Source: Spirosoma panaciterrae DSM 21099
GTDB lineage: Bacteria; Bacteroidota; Bacteroidia; Cytophagales; Spirosomataceae
DNA: 64,000 bases
Direction: 5' to 3'
NCBI RefSeq assembly: GCF_000374025.1
Contig: NZ_KB893184.1
Span: forward strand, 124,001-188,000
Part shown: positions 8,755 to 17,477 of the stretch, piece by piece
Position numbering within the stretch: the stretch's first letter is position 1
How the letters are laid out: each line of letters opens with the position of its first letter
Made by a program: the position numbers and the translations under genes
The notes under the pieces: model-generated
The model's input: only the letters and a program-made list of their open reading frames with translations
What the model was told of the DNA's origin: nothing
Databases searched by the model: none

Positions 8755-10257
8755 ATGCCCACTTCCTTTACCTATATTTTTATTTGGATTTGCTTTTTTT
8801 TTAGTTTGACTGGCCAAACCAGCTCAGCGCAAGGCGTACGCCAGGTACGCTATCAAACCGAAGTGAGCGTCTATGGGGCGTCTTCGGCTAATACCCCCTT
8901 CTGGTTACGCAGTAATCAATACGGAATTGTACCCGATGAAACCCCATTTATGGCCCTGCGGCAGTCAATAAGCCAAGACTATCGGACTATCTTATCTCGT
9001 ACCGATAGCTTAAAAGCCATCAAGCGCAGGATTGATTTCGGCTGGGGAGCCCAGGCGGTCATTAATACAGGCTACAGCTATCAACTGCTGATCCCCGAAG
9101 CGTATCTAAAACTCAAACTGGGACGGAGTATGGAGGTATGGGCGGGTCGACGCCGGGAAATCATTGGCCTGGTCGATTCAACCCTTTCTTCTGGCTCCTA
9201 CGCCTGGTCAGGCAACGCCTTACCCCTGACCAAAGTGCAGTTTGCCGTACCTGATTATCTTCCCCGAAAAGGGCTTATTGGCTTCAAAGGGTTTTATGCC
9301 CATGGCTGGTTTGAATCGGGCCGATTTGTTAACAATGCCCTGTTGCACCAGAAAGCTCTTTATGGCCGGTTTGGTAAACCCAATTGGCGGGTCAAACTCT
9401 ACGCGGGGATCAATCACCAGGTGATGTGGGGTGGGCATTCTGATCATTTAGTCAATAATGCGACAATCAAAAATAACCAGCTTCCCAACCAATTCAGCGA
9501 TTATGTCAATGTGGTACTAGCTCGTCCGTTAGCAGATCGAACGGATGTGGATACTAACCGGATCAGTCATTTCGATCAGGAAAATCGGATTGGCAATCAT
9601 TTAGGCACCGTTGATTTGGCTTTTGAGTACACGGGGAAATCCTTCTCCATATTTGCTTATCGGCAGAATATCTATGAAGACGGCTCTCTGTTTTATTTAA
9701 CCAACATTCAGGATGGTCTCAATGGTCTGCGGATTCGGAATCGACGTCCTGGTAATCCGTCGGGTATACGAATCGGAGATTTACTGCTGGAGTACCTTTA
9801 TACGCAGAGTCAGGGCGGTTCCCTGTTTCTAGAAAATGCAGCCCAGCGGGGTCGGGATAACTATTTCAACCATTCTCAGTATCAAGACGGTTGGTCTCGC
9901 TACGGGCAAACCATTGGCACACCCTTTATTAGTCCATCGCCGATGAGTCGCAGCGATTTGCCCCAGTATGGGTTTACCAACAACAACCGGGTCGCAGTCA
10001 TGCATCTTGGTGTATCGGGGCAGGTACTTGATTTCTTTTCGTTCCAGTTTAAAGCCTCCTATAGCGAAAATCTGGGAACCTATGAACAGCCCTTTCTTAG
10101 ACCGATTCGCCAGTTTTCCTCCCTGCTATCGATCTCATCACCCGTGGCTATTCTGAAAGGCGCAACAGCACGCGCTTCGGTGGCGACCGACCTAGGGGAT
10201 CTGTATGATAATACGACGGGTTTTTCGATTGGAATCAGCAAAACAGGCCACTTTTGA
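8755..10257 (+). CDS. Capsule assembly Wzi-family outer-membrane protein
   Basis: 500 aa with a signal peptide (IFIWICFFFSLTGQTSSAQ). The start of the mature chain (EVSVYGASSANTPFWLRSNQYGIVP) is the hallmark of Bacteroidota Wzi-like proteins, and the rest is a long series of beta-strands with FxGxRRE, YAGxNHQVMWGG and repeated aromatic girdles, consistent with an 18-strand barrel. Wzi in Escherichia coli is a lectin-like surface barrel that holds group 1 capsule. The same role at the cell surface is likely here. It is monocistronic between two terminators, followed by a small Lys-rich exported protein. Family certain, polymer unknown. Confidence 0.85.
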   Translation: MPTSFTYIFIWICFFFSLTGQTSSAQGVRQVRYQTEVSVYGASSANTPFWLRSNQYGIVPDETPFMALRQSISQDYRTILSRTDSLKAIKRRIDFGWGAQAVINTGYSYQLLIPEAYLKLKLGRSMEVWAGRRREIIGLVDSTLSSGSYAWSGNALPLTKVQFAVPDYLPRKGLIGFKGFYAHGWFESGRFVNNALLHQKALYGRFGKPNWRVKLYAGINHQVMWGGHSDHLVNNATIKNNQLPNQFSDYVNVVLARPLADRTDVDTNRISHFDQENRIGNHLGTVDLAFEYTGKSFSIFAYRQNIYEDGSLFYLTNIQDGLNGLRIRNRRPGNPSGIRIGDLLLEYLYTQSQGGSLFLENAAQRGRDNYFNHSQYQDGWSRYGQTIGTPFISPSPMSRSDLPQYGFTNNNRVAVMHLGVSGQVLDFFSFQFKASYSENLGTYEQPFLRPIRQFSSLLSISSPVAILKGATARASVATDLGDLYDNTTGFSIGISKTGHF

Positions 10258-10345
10258 CCGGGTTTGGCAAACAAAAGCACGGGTCTCTGAGTAATATTCA
10301 GTAAACCAATTAGTAAGAATACCTTTCACTAAAACAAAAAACGTT

Positions 10346-10666
10346 ATGAACAAGATCATCTTAGGGTCTTCCGTAGTAGCCATGTTGAGCCTCACTCAAA
10401 GCACATTTGGCCAGGCTGTTCAAGAAGCCAAGGCAGAGAAAAAAGAACAGAAAGCCGAAAAGAAAGTAGCCAAAGCGCAGGAACTGAAGTCGAATGCCGC
10501 TACAGGTAAAGGGGTGGAGATTGCCGGGATTTCAGACCCTAAAACACGCAATGCCAAAGCGGATCGTAAATTAAAACATGCTGAAAAGAAAGAGTTGAAA
10601 AGCGATGCCAAAGAACTAAAGGCCGTCGCTAAGGATAAAAAGAAAAAGGGCGATGGGGTCGATTAG
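10346..10666 (+). CDS. Small exported Lys/Ala/Glu-rich protein
   Basis: 106 aa with a signal peptide (IILGSSVVAMLSLTQSTFGQ). The mature part is almost entirely charged helix built from EKK, KAEKK and ELK motifs, with one less charged insert (GKGVEIAGISDPKTRNA). It would form an extended helical, cationic periplasmic or envelope protein. No family recognised. A good terminator follows. Confidence 0.6.
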   Translation: MNKIILGSSVVAMLSLTQSTFGQAVQEAKAEKKEQKAEKKVAKAQELKSNAATGKGVEIAGISDPKTRNAKADRKLKHAEKKELKSDAKELKAVAKDKKKKGDGVD

Positions 10667-10732
10667 GAAGAAGCCCGTTTAACGAGGTGTTAGTTTTTAT
10701 TGAGTAACTGCCATTTGGCAGAGTTTGGTTAA

Positions 10733-10767
10733 AACGTAGCTACGTAAATGTGGCTGCGTTTTTTTTG
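10733..10767 (+). terminator. Intrinsic terminator
   Basis: An 11-bp stem with two G-U pairs (10733-10743 with 10750-10760), a 6-nt loop and an 8-T tract, 70 bp after the Lys-rich protein. Confidence 0.85.
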
Positions 10768-10896
10768 GTCGAATGATACCTCTTTTAAAAGAGTAGCTGA
10801 TACTTGTAGTTGCTATCTGTATTTACAGTAGCCCATTCTGATTGGGGCTATTTCTATTTCCCTAGCGACCCCACAGACAAAGAAAAGCCATCCTAC

Positions 10897-11058
10897 TTAC
10901 CCTTTACCTCTCTGTTTAGTTGAGCGTTCCGTTTTCTTACGGGTTGCAATGGACTCGGGTAATGGCTTAATCAACTCGCTGCTAGGCCCCCGATTGGAGC
11001 TCACCACAAATGAAGCGAGAAACGTGTTGAATGCGATGATTCCGCAGTAGACAGCCAT
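10897..11058 (-). CDS. Small single-TM protein, hypothetical
   Basis: 53 aa from the ATG at 11058; a TTG at 11103 would give 68 aa. One transmembrane helix (YCGIIAFNTFLASFVV) is followed by a basic Ser/Lys/Arg tail. Such short proteins occur in phage and plasmid regions. It is near the edge of the prophage-like minus-strand block. Coding status uncertain. Confidence 0.35.
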   Translation of the reverse strand: MAVYCGIIAFNTFLASFVVSSNRGPSSELIKPLPESIATRKKTERSTKQRGKG

Positions 11059-11100
11059 CCAACTAAAAAGAGTTGCCCCGGTTAACTTGCGCTCGCTTAA

Positions 11101-11159
11101 CAAACTAATGCTGTATTCCCGAAATAGCTGCTCCCTCCAGGGAATACAACATTAGTTTG
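11101..11159. repeat. 20-bp inverted repeat with one mismatch
   Basis: Arms 11101-11120 and 11140-11159 differ from perfect complementarity at one position, with a 19-nt loop. No U-tract follows on either strand. It separates two minus-strand genes and covers the promoter zone of the small TM protein. Confidence 0.7.
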
Positions 11160-11354
11160 AGAAATAGCTTAGCACTCGTTGTCATGAAAAATCATTTTTT
11201 TGCCTTATAGATCTAGTGGCGATTATGAATCGTCTGGTGATCTTTACTAGCTAATAACCCGTCCATATCTATAAAACGAATCTATAGTAATTCTGAAGTG
11301 GATGAACCCACTTTTATGATGGCCTAGCCATACGTTCAGCGATCACTAGATCGT

Positions 11355-11792
11355 CTAGTCCCCTGATGTTATGTGAATGTGGCTTCGATTGTTTTCCTGA
11401 TGCTGCTCATAAGCTAAAAGCTCCTTGAGTTTGAGCAATAAATCCCAATCCGCTAATTTAGAGGCTTGGTTGCTAACCAGATCAATCAGGTGCGTTACCT
11501 GCTGACTGGTCAACAAGTGGCTGGCTTGGGTTGTCCGTTGTTGACGCAATTCGTCCAGACACATCCGCTCAATATACTGACGCTCATAGAGTAGATTGAC
11601 GGAAAGACTATCCCCATCCTTAAGGGTATCCGCTGCCCGAAAGACCTTGATGCGAATGGTAGGGGTGTCAGGCTCAAGTAACCCTAAGCGGATTAACTCA
11701 TCATAGAACTGGTTCCAACTGGTGAATTGTGCGGGCAATTCTCGGTAATAGGCCAGCGTCTGGCCAGTTGAAGGAGGCTCTGTTTTCTTCAT
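11355..11792 (-). CDS. Hypothetical protein
   Basis: 145 aa, soluble, with no signal or membrane segment. The N-terminus (LAYYRELPAQFTSWNQFYDELIRLGLLEPDTPTIRIKVF) and two helical stretches (HLLTSQQVTHLIDLVSNQ, DWDLLLKLKELLAYEQ) are visible. No family recognised. It lies at the downstream end of the prophage-like block and shares its strand and codon style, so a phage-derived accessory role is possible. Confidence 0.5.
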   Translation of the reverse strand: MKKTEPPSTGQTLAYYRELPAQFTSWNQFYDELIRLGLLEPDTPTIRIKVFRAADTLKDGDSLSVNLLYERQYIERMCLDELRQQRTTQASHLLTSQQVTHLIDLVSNQASKLADWDLLLKLKELLAYEQHQENNRSHIHITSGD

Positions 11793-12345
11793 TCAATGGG
11801 ATGTTGCATGGCGTATTCGCCCCATGCATGGTTATCGATTAAGTTGTACACGTTTGGAAGGGCTACCTGGTATAAGCCCCCTAAAAATGATACCAAAGCA
11901 GCTTCCTATTCGGAGCTACCAGCTGAATATCATTATAATAGACAGTAGTGGGCATGTTAGGTTTAATCCAATATCTATACCTGTCAAATTTTTCTTATCG
12001 AAAAAGACATGAATAGGCTGGATTAGCAGACTTCTACAATTAGATTGGCAGATAGTCATTGTGCTGTGTCGCACTTTAAGAAGAATAGTACGAAAGAGAT
12101 CCTATGCCGCATTAAACGCCCGTTTTAAGCAATGTTCACCGAACTTCAATCGATTGCGTCAAAACTTGCGATGCGCTTTCTCAAATTGCCATCTCACGAA
12201 TCAAAACCTCATTTTTTGTGATACGTCTGAGTTCGTGAGACTATTTTTTACTCAACTGGTGAATAAGCCATGTTCTACAACCCCCAGTGCTCCACAAACA
12301 GTTTATTACTCAAACACGGAACAGTTCTCCCTTCGGATCAAATAA
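11793..12345. other. Gap without convincing genes
   Basis: A 94-codon plus-strand frame at 12061-12345 is Cys/Arg-rich, has no domain and runs against its neighbours, so it is probably not coding. Nothing else is visible. Confidence 0.35.
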
Positions 12346-12741
12346 TTAATTGAGCCGATTGTCGAGATTTCGAGAGTCGGTAACCATATTGACCGCCTTC
12401 TCAGCTAAAGAACGAGCCTGGATATTTTCAATCCGAAGGTTGACATTTTTGGATAGCTCATCGGCGCGGTCAAACGCTTCTTTCATGTACTTTTCACGGT
12501 ACAGCCAGTACTGAGCAATGTAGTACCCCCTCGGTTTGGTCTCCAGATAATCCAAGGCACGTTCGACCAACTTGGGCAAATTCGGTTCTGCCTCATCAAC
12601 GTGCTCCTGAATGGTATCAAGAATATAGCTTCTGAGCTGTTGCTCAAACGGCTTATCAGCCAGATCAGGACGAGCAGCAACGATGTTATAATGTAGATAG
12701 GCCCTTTCGGCCCGGTTAAATAGACGACGAAAGAAATTCAT
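12346..12741 (-). CDS. Hypothetical helical protein of the prophage-like block
   Basis: 131 aa, all predicted helix: an N-terminal FFRRLFNRAERAYLHYNIV, a central TIQEHVDEAEPNLPKLVERALDYLE, and a C-terminal RADELSKNVNLRIENIQARSLAEKAV. No family recognised. It is separated by 700 bp from the tail-gene run but has the same orientation. Confidence 0.5.
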   Translation of the reverse strand: MNFFRRLFNRAERAYLHYNIVAARPDLADKPFEQQLRSYILDTIQEHVDEAEPNLPKLVERALDYLETKPRGYYIAQYWLYREKYMKEAFDRADELSKNVNLRIENIQARSLAEKAVNMVTDSRNLDNRLN

Positions 12742-13154
12742 GATTGAATCTATTGATTAGAATGGATAGTGATTATTGAAGCTTACTGAGCGATAGCAGA
12801 GGCTATAAACTCCCCGATCAATCTGTATAGCATCTTGTGATTTACAACGGAAAAATACAACATTTATCAATCTCAAAATCTGGATTATATTCCTGTTTTA
12901 TTCCTGATATAGGAATGGGTATCTTCCCGACCTCCTCGGAATATTACATATTGAGAACCCTTAATATTACTGCTAACCATTCGCATATGTGCGATCTGTA
13001 AGAGGGCATCTGCTTATTGAGATGGTTTGACTTGCCTAATAGGATTTATCGGATTTTATCACTGTTTTATCACTGATAATTTTTGATTGCCCCTTGCGCA
13101 AGATGACTTCTCTCTAATTAGTGTGTTATTAAATTGGGCGATACCTGCCATCAA
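12742..13154. other. Gap, AT-rich
   Basis: No gene or strong hairpin. Short direct repeats occur (TTTTATCACTG twice near 13055-13075). Confidence 0.35.
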
Positions 13155-13466
13155 TCACAAGAAAGCTACCTCTTCACATGCGCATGTATTGACCGTGTTA
13201 AAATCTTCGGTTGGCTCTAAATCGGGTTTACTAGTCCAAATACGCCCGGCAAAATGTAAGTAATTGCAATCTTGCATAAGTCTAATAAGCCCCGTAATCC
13301 GACGCGGTTGCGGCTGATCAGAGGTAAAGCCGTTCCCATAGTTGATCAACTTTCGAGGCCAGACGACGGCTAGCTGCGTAAAGCGAAAGAGTCCATCGGT
13401 TTTATGAACCCTTTCGTGAAGGTCATACGCGTGTAATTGACTTGTGAAAAATCTTCAGAAGGCCAT
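13155..13466 (-). pseudogene. Hypothetical gene with in-frame TGA at codon 4
   Basis: An ATG at 13466 is followed by GCC TTC TGA and then 99 open codons (reading on as RFFTSQLHAYDLHERV and later LHFAGRIWTSKPDLE). It starts 10 bp after the stop of the upstream gene, where the next gene of the operon would be expected. Either the start is broken by a nonsense change or a downstream TTG (13349, 64 aa) is used. No family recognised. Confidence 0.4.
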
Positions 13467-13475
13467 AATAACCTT

Positions 13476-13904
13476 TTACTCTGACTTTGCTGCGGACAAT
13501 GCTCTGTCGATAGCCGCCTGCCGAGCGATTGCGAATAGCTCATTTCGGAAGTCTGGTATTCGATGTAAGCGGCCTTCGGTCTGATCTTCGATTCGACCAA
13601 CAAGCTCTGTATCGAGCGTTGTTTTAAGCAGGTCCATCATACTACTGATAGTCATTGAATAAAGATCAACCGTCGGAATCGGCTCACTTGGATTCAGGGT
13701 ACGACGCTGCTCTACCAATTGATGGACCACCTTATAGAGGGCCCGTCTAAAGACAGGGACTTTGTGTAAACGGTAATCATACAGTACCTTGAGTCGATCA
13801 ATGATCGCTGGAGATGTTGTTGTCAGCAATAGCTCGGCATGTTGCTCAACATAAAGATGGTCAATGTTAACCGAATTGGATGGGGTGGATGCTTGATTAA
13901 TCAT
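13476..13904 (-). CDS. Prophage-block protein with internal duplication
   Basis: 142 aa, soluble and helical. Two related segments of about 29 residues occur: IIDRLKVLYDYRLHKVPVFRRALYKVV (about 34-60) and LVGRIEDQTEGRLHRIPDFRNELFAIA (about 101-127), both with RLHxxPxFRxxL. This is an internal duplication. No family recognised. It lies 55 bp downstream of the 173-aa gene and probably belongs to the tail operon. Confidence 0.5.
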   Translation of the reverse strand: MINQASTPSNSVNIDHLYVEQHAELLLTTTSPAIIDRLKVLYDYRLHKVPVFRRALYKVVHQLVEQRRTLNPSEPIPTVDLYSMTISSMMDLLKTTLDTELVGRIEDQTEGRLHRIPDFRNELFAIARQAAIDRALSAAKSE

Positions 13905-13959
13905 GGTGTTTGAGACTTGAAATATAAACTGATTTAAACGTTGCTAATTGATGGGGGAA

Positions 13960-14481
13960 TTAACCTGATTGCTCCCTTCGTTGCTGTGTGAGCCTGGCCA
14001 CTTCCTGTCGACACGCACTAATCGTATTGATCAGGAAAGCTTCTTTATTCCGTCGGATTACCCCCTTTCGCTCCGCCTTCCGATAAAAGTCGACCAATTT
14101 TCTCTCCAGCCAATTCAATTCCATGACAGCCCAGGTCAGGGGAATCGCCTTCCAGTCCATCCGCTCAGGATACGGAGACTGATTGCATCGGGGATCTTGC
14201 GGCCGAAGCTGGCTTACATCCGCAGCGGGGTTCAAGTATAACAATACCTCAACCGATAGAGCAGGGGGTGAGGGTGGAAATTGAAGGTATCCCCCATACT
14301 GATCGGGAGTGAGTAGGGAAGCTTCGAAGATGAGGTCCCGCTCACGATATTCTATAAGGCATACATCGATGTAGCGCTGCAACAGAACGTTTCCTTTGAG
14401 TCGGCGCAAACAGGGCCGTTCGGAACGAATTTGGCGCGCTAGTCGTCGATACTGAAAGAATCGCTTAATACAGGGAAGCAT
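13960..14481 (-). CDS. Hypothetical protein of the tail operon
   Basis: 173 aa, soluble. It has a basic N-terminal half (RLARQIRSERPCLRRLKG), a central Pro-rich GGYLQFPPSPPALSVEVLLYL, and a helical C-terminus. It starts 15 bp after the stop of the chaperone-like gene, so it is in the same operon. No family recognised; phage structural accessory or assembly function is inferred only from position. Confidence 0.5.
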   Translation of the reverse strand: MLPCIKRFFQYRRLARQIRSERPCLRRLKGNVLLQRYIDVCLIEYRERDLIFEASLLTPDQYGGYLQFPPSPPALSVEVLLYLNPAADVSQLRPQDPRCNQSPYPERMDWKAIPLTWAVMELNWLERKLVDFYRKAERKGVIRRNKEAFLINTISACRQEVARLTQQRREQSG

Positions 14482-14496
14482 GGTAAAACGGTGTCG

Positions 14497-15320
14497 TTAT
14501 CGAGAAGTCATCATGGTTTGGGTTGCCGATACCTCGTGCTGGTACCGGGCTGAGTGATGGAGGTAGGACAAGGCCTGCATAAACTCATCATAGTCCAATA
14601 GATAAACCGCTTCATGAGTTAGGTTCCGATGAGACGCAACCGCTGCAACCATCGCATACTCACGGTAAGTCTCCAGTTCTGGTACCATCGCTTCAGCCAT
14701 GGCCTCGGCGGCCGATTTGGGTAACTGAGGCTGTAACTGACCTGACCAGTACTCGTCGATCTCTGATAATTGCTCAAAAAAAAAGCAGACAGGGGTAGGC
14801 ACTCAGTAACGGGTAGGCTCTCAATCTGCTTCAGAACCAAACCAAGTTGTTTACGCTCCGTCAATTTCGATTCGGTCAATAGTGGATACAGGTAAATCGA
14901 CAACAGCCAAATGGCCATGGTAATGTAATTGACGGACTCCCCTTCTTCATGCATATCCTGAATCAGGCCATCAACCATCCATTTTTGTCTTAGGGTGCAC
15001 GAGCCTAGATCACTGGGAGGCTCAACACCGGCTATGCGCTTGGGTGCTGGCATCGATAAGAATTCAGGGGTTTGGTTTAAAAAGCTCAGATGACTTAGAA
15101 TAACGACCTCCTCCCGGGCTTGTACATCGAGCAGGGCATCGGCGTCAGAAGCCAGTATCTTTAGGACTTCCTGAATCGAGTATCGAACAGTTTGCTGATC
15201 ATCCGTCGATGCCGCTGAAGCCGTTTCCAGACTATAAATTTGTCTGAATTGTCCCAAGGTAACCTCCTCCCACAGAGTAGGAATCGTAAATTGAGAGGAG
15301 GGGGTAGTAACAGTTAGCAT
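14497..15320 (-). CDS. Probable tail assembly chaperone, split by -1 shift at a T9 run
   Basis: The first frame starts at 15320 with a domain (TLWEEVTLGQFRQIYSLE, then ILASDADALLDV) like the N-terminus of phage tail assembly chaperones. At the run of nine T (minus strand, around 14775) its sensible sequence ends at LPLSAFF; the original frame continues only as an odd basic tail to 14619. The -1 frame continues with good protein sequence (FFEQLSEIDEYWSGQ, then AEAMAEAMVPELETYREYA) to 14497. A -1 shift gives 274 aa in total. Tail chaperones of long-tailed phages are often made in short and -1-frameshifted long forms, so this may be programmed. A sequencing error or inactivating slip is the alternative. 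Confidence 0.55.
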
Positions 15321-15341
15321 GGTATACCGAAGCTTATTTTT

Positions 15342-17477
15342 TTAAGTAAAGGCGATTAGGGTGACCTGACAGGGTGCCCCATCAACGTAATCCGCTATTT
15401 TATTGAGATAGTAGAAGCCGTCACTAATGACGAGCGAACCAATATGAACGCGTTGCAGGCGAATGGGCCGCTCAAAATCCAGATCAGCAATGTCCCTCGG
15501 ATAAAGCGTCACCGACACGTCCAGTACGCGCATCCTTCGCAACACCCGACTAAGACCATCGTAATACCGATCGATTAGGCACTGCTCACCCCGGCTTACC
15601 TGAAGCTGTGAAAAGGCCAGGATGAAGGAAGGCTCTGATGTAATGGCAGGGATCGGCCGTGCACCAAACCAGCAGGGTTTAAGATGGACAACGATTTCTT
15701 CCAGCGTGATACCATCCGCTTTAAGCCGTTTGGTCTTCATGGGCTGAGCGGCACCGAACGATGCCAGTAAAAGCCGAGGGGTAGTACCTTGCTTGTTAAT
15801 GGTCAGGGAGTCGCCGTAGCCACTCGTCGAACGCGTTTTGATCAGGGGAGGTAGACCATAATTAGGTACTTCATTCGTGGAGTCTGTAGAAGCTGCAAAA
15901 GCTACCTCAAACAAGTTAGTATCGGGCTCTAACGTTGAGGCATCCACCAATAAAACCCCATCACCAAAATTGACCGTTTGCGTTCCTCCCAGGTCTCTAA
16001 TAGCAACTTGTGTATTCTTCGTTTCGTCAATCTCCTTCCAGCGTAAGTAATTGATCTGCGCATAAGGGTCCAGGCGAGGAGTCCAGGCAGGTTCGGCTCC
16101 AGTATTCACGCGAAATGACCAGTCAACGGCCTGACTCGTATTATTGACGATACTGGAGAAGCTGACAAAATGTACCTCATGGCGAAGTGGATTAACCGAC
16201 CAGGTGCCACTCATTAGAAAGCCAAGGGCTTTTAATAGTGATAGACACGAAACGTCAGGAAGATTGCGCGCAACGGGCCACAAATCACCGGTATGCAGCG
16301 TCAGATCGGGCGTAAAACTGACCCAGCTATTATCAAGGTCGTTGTACATCGTCATGCGCCAGGCTCCCAGATCCGTTTGACGCTGGGCCAGTAGGTTAAT
16401 CTGCAATCGATCCCCCGCCTGACAGGCAATGGTCTCGTCGAGGGTAACATTGTTGGTAATCAAATACAGCAGGTTATACCCCGTACCGGCCTCAAAACGG
16501 GCATTGGCTACCGAGTTGCCGTTTTTCAGTACGCTCAGTACAACTTCTACGACACCGTTGACACAAAGCGCCTTGAAGCCCTGATAACCCTGAACGCGAA
16601 CCCGCATCGCTTGGGGGCATACGTATTCGTGCGTTGTTGTATTGAAGCAATGAAACTTGCCTTGTTCGAATCCCTGTTCCGGCAAATTATCCTGATTGAA
16701 CGGTTGGATGCGGTCAATCCAGTGCCCACGACCGAGCGTACCCCGGTCGACTTGTTCCGTATCAGCCTGCCAGGTCACCCTTGCCTTACGATCATCCTGC
16801 CACTGCTGATCATGCGCGGTCGGCTCCTGCTCTGAAAACGGAACGATCAGCCGCTTGTATAACTCATCCGTAAGAAGCGAACCGACCAGTGTATAGCCCT
16901 CCTCAAAGAGCATTTGCGTAATGAGTGACGTTACGAAGATCGCCGGAAAGATGGTGTCATTAGGAACGGTATCGACCCGGTTAAGCCCATAATCGATCAA
17001 GGGGTAACATACACCCTCGCTCGATTCGGCCAATAGATTGATCTGCTCAAGTGTCCAGTAATGATCCAATCGATCAAGCTGGAGCGTTCGAAGTGAGCGG
17101 TCCAATCGGTCAAACAGGTTCTTTTTATCCTGAAAGAGCGTAATGTCCCAGCCAGCCGAGAAGTGATCAAATTCGGCATAACCCCGAAAAATGGTTTCCC
17201 CATGAGCTACAACAGTAGCTGCTAAGGTTCGATAAGGCCAACGCGACCGGCTATCCAATTGCTCGGCATGCTGAGTCAACTTGCGAACTGCTACCGAATC
17301 CGGAATGTGAAACGTATTGGTGTAGCTACTCTGGAGCGTGGTTGGCTTGGTGAGGTCATTACTCTGAAAGGTAGCCGCAATCTCATCGGCCGTGGCGACC
17401 CACACCCCATCCAGATAAAGCCCATCGTTATTTTTTATCAGAAGCATAGGATTAGGAGTCAGCTCTGTTTTGGACAC
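15342..17477 (-). CDS. Large phage tail/virion protein
   Basis: 711 aa, no signal peptide. The N-terminus (LYLDGVWVATADEIAATFQSNDLTKPTTLQSSYTNTFHIP) resembles Bacteroidota phage structural proteins encoded next to the tape measure gene. The rest is beta-rich with many WxxD and YPRDIADLDFERPIRLQ-type segments and no catalytic motif. Its start overlaps the end of the tape measure gene by 26 bp, a typical phage arrangement of tail tip or distal tail genes. Exact virion role unknown. Confidence 0.6.
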   Translation of the reverse strand: MSKTELTPNPMLLIKNNDGLYLDGVWVATADEIAATFQSNDLTKPTTLQSSYTNTFHIPDSVAVRKLTQHAEQLDSRSRWPYRTLAATVVAHGETIFRGYAEFDHFSAGWDITLFQDKKNLFDRLDRSLRTLQLDRLDHYWTLEQINLLAESSEGVCYPLIDYGLNRVDTVPNDTIFPAIFVTSLITQMLFEEGYTLVGSLLTDELYKRLIVPFSEQEPTAHDQQWQDDRKARVTWQADTEQVDRGTLGRGHWIDRIQPFNQDNLPEQGFEQGKFHCFNTTTHEYVCPQAMRVRVQGYQGFKALCVNGVVEVVLSVLKNGNSVANARFEAGTGYNLLYLITNNVTLDETIACQAGDRLQINLLAQRQTDLGAWRMTMYNDLDNSWVSFTPDLTLHTGDLWPVARNLPDVSCLSLLKALGFLMSGTWSVNPLRHEVHFVSFSSIVNNTSQAVDWSFRVNTGAEPAWTPRLDPYAQINYLRWKEIDETKNTQVAIRDLGGTQTVNFGDGVLLVDASTLEPDTNLFEVAFAASTDSTNEVPNYGLPPLIKTRSTSGYGDSLTINKQGTTPRLLLASFGAAQPMKTKRLKADGITLEEIVVHLKPCWFGARPIPAITSEPSFILAFSQLQVSRGEQCLIDRYYDGLSRVLRRMRVLDVSVTLYPRDIADLDFERPIRLQRVHIGSLVISDGFYYLNKIADYVDGAPCQVTLIAFT

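Noticed and set aside
12061..12345. 94-codon plus-strand frame
   Set aside because: Cys/Arg-rich, no domain, opposite to the surrounding genes and ending exactly at a neighbour's stop.
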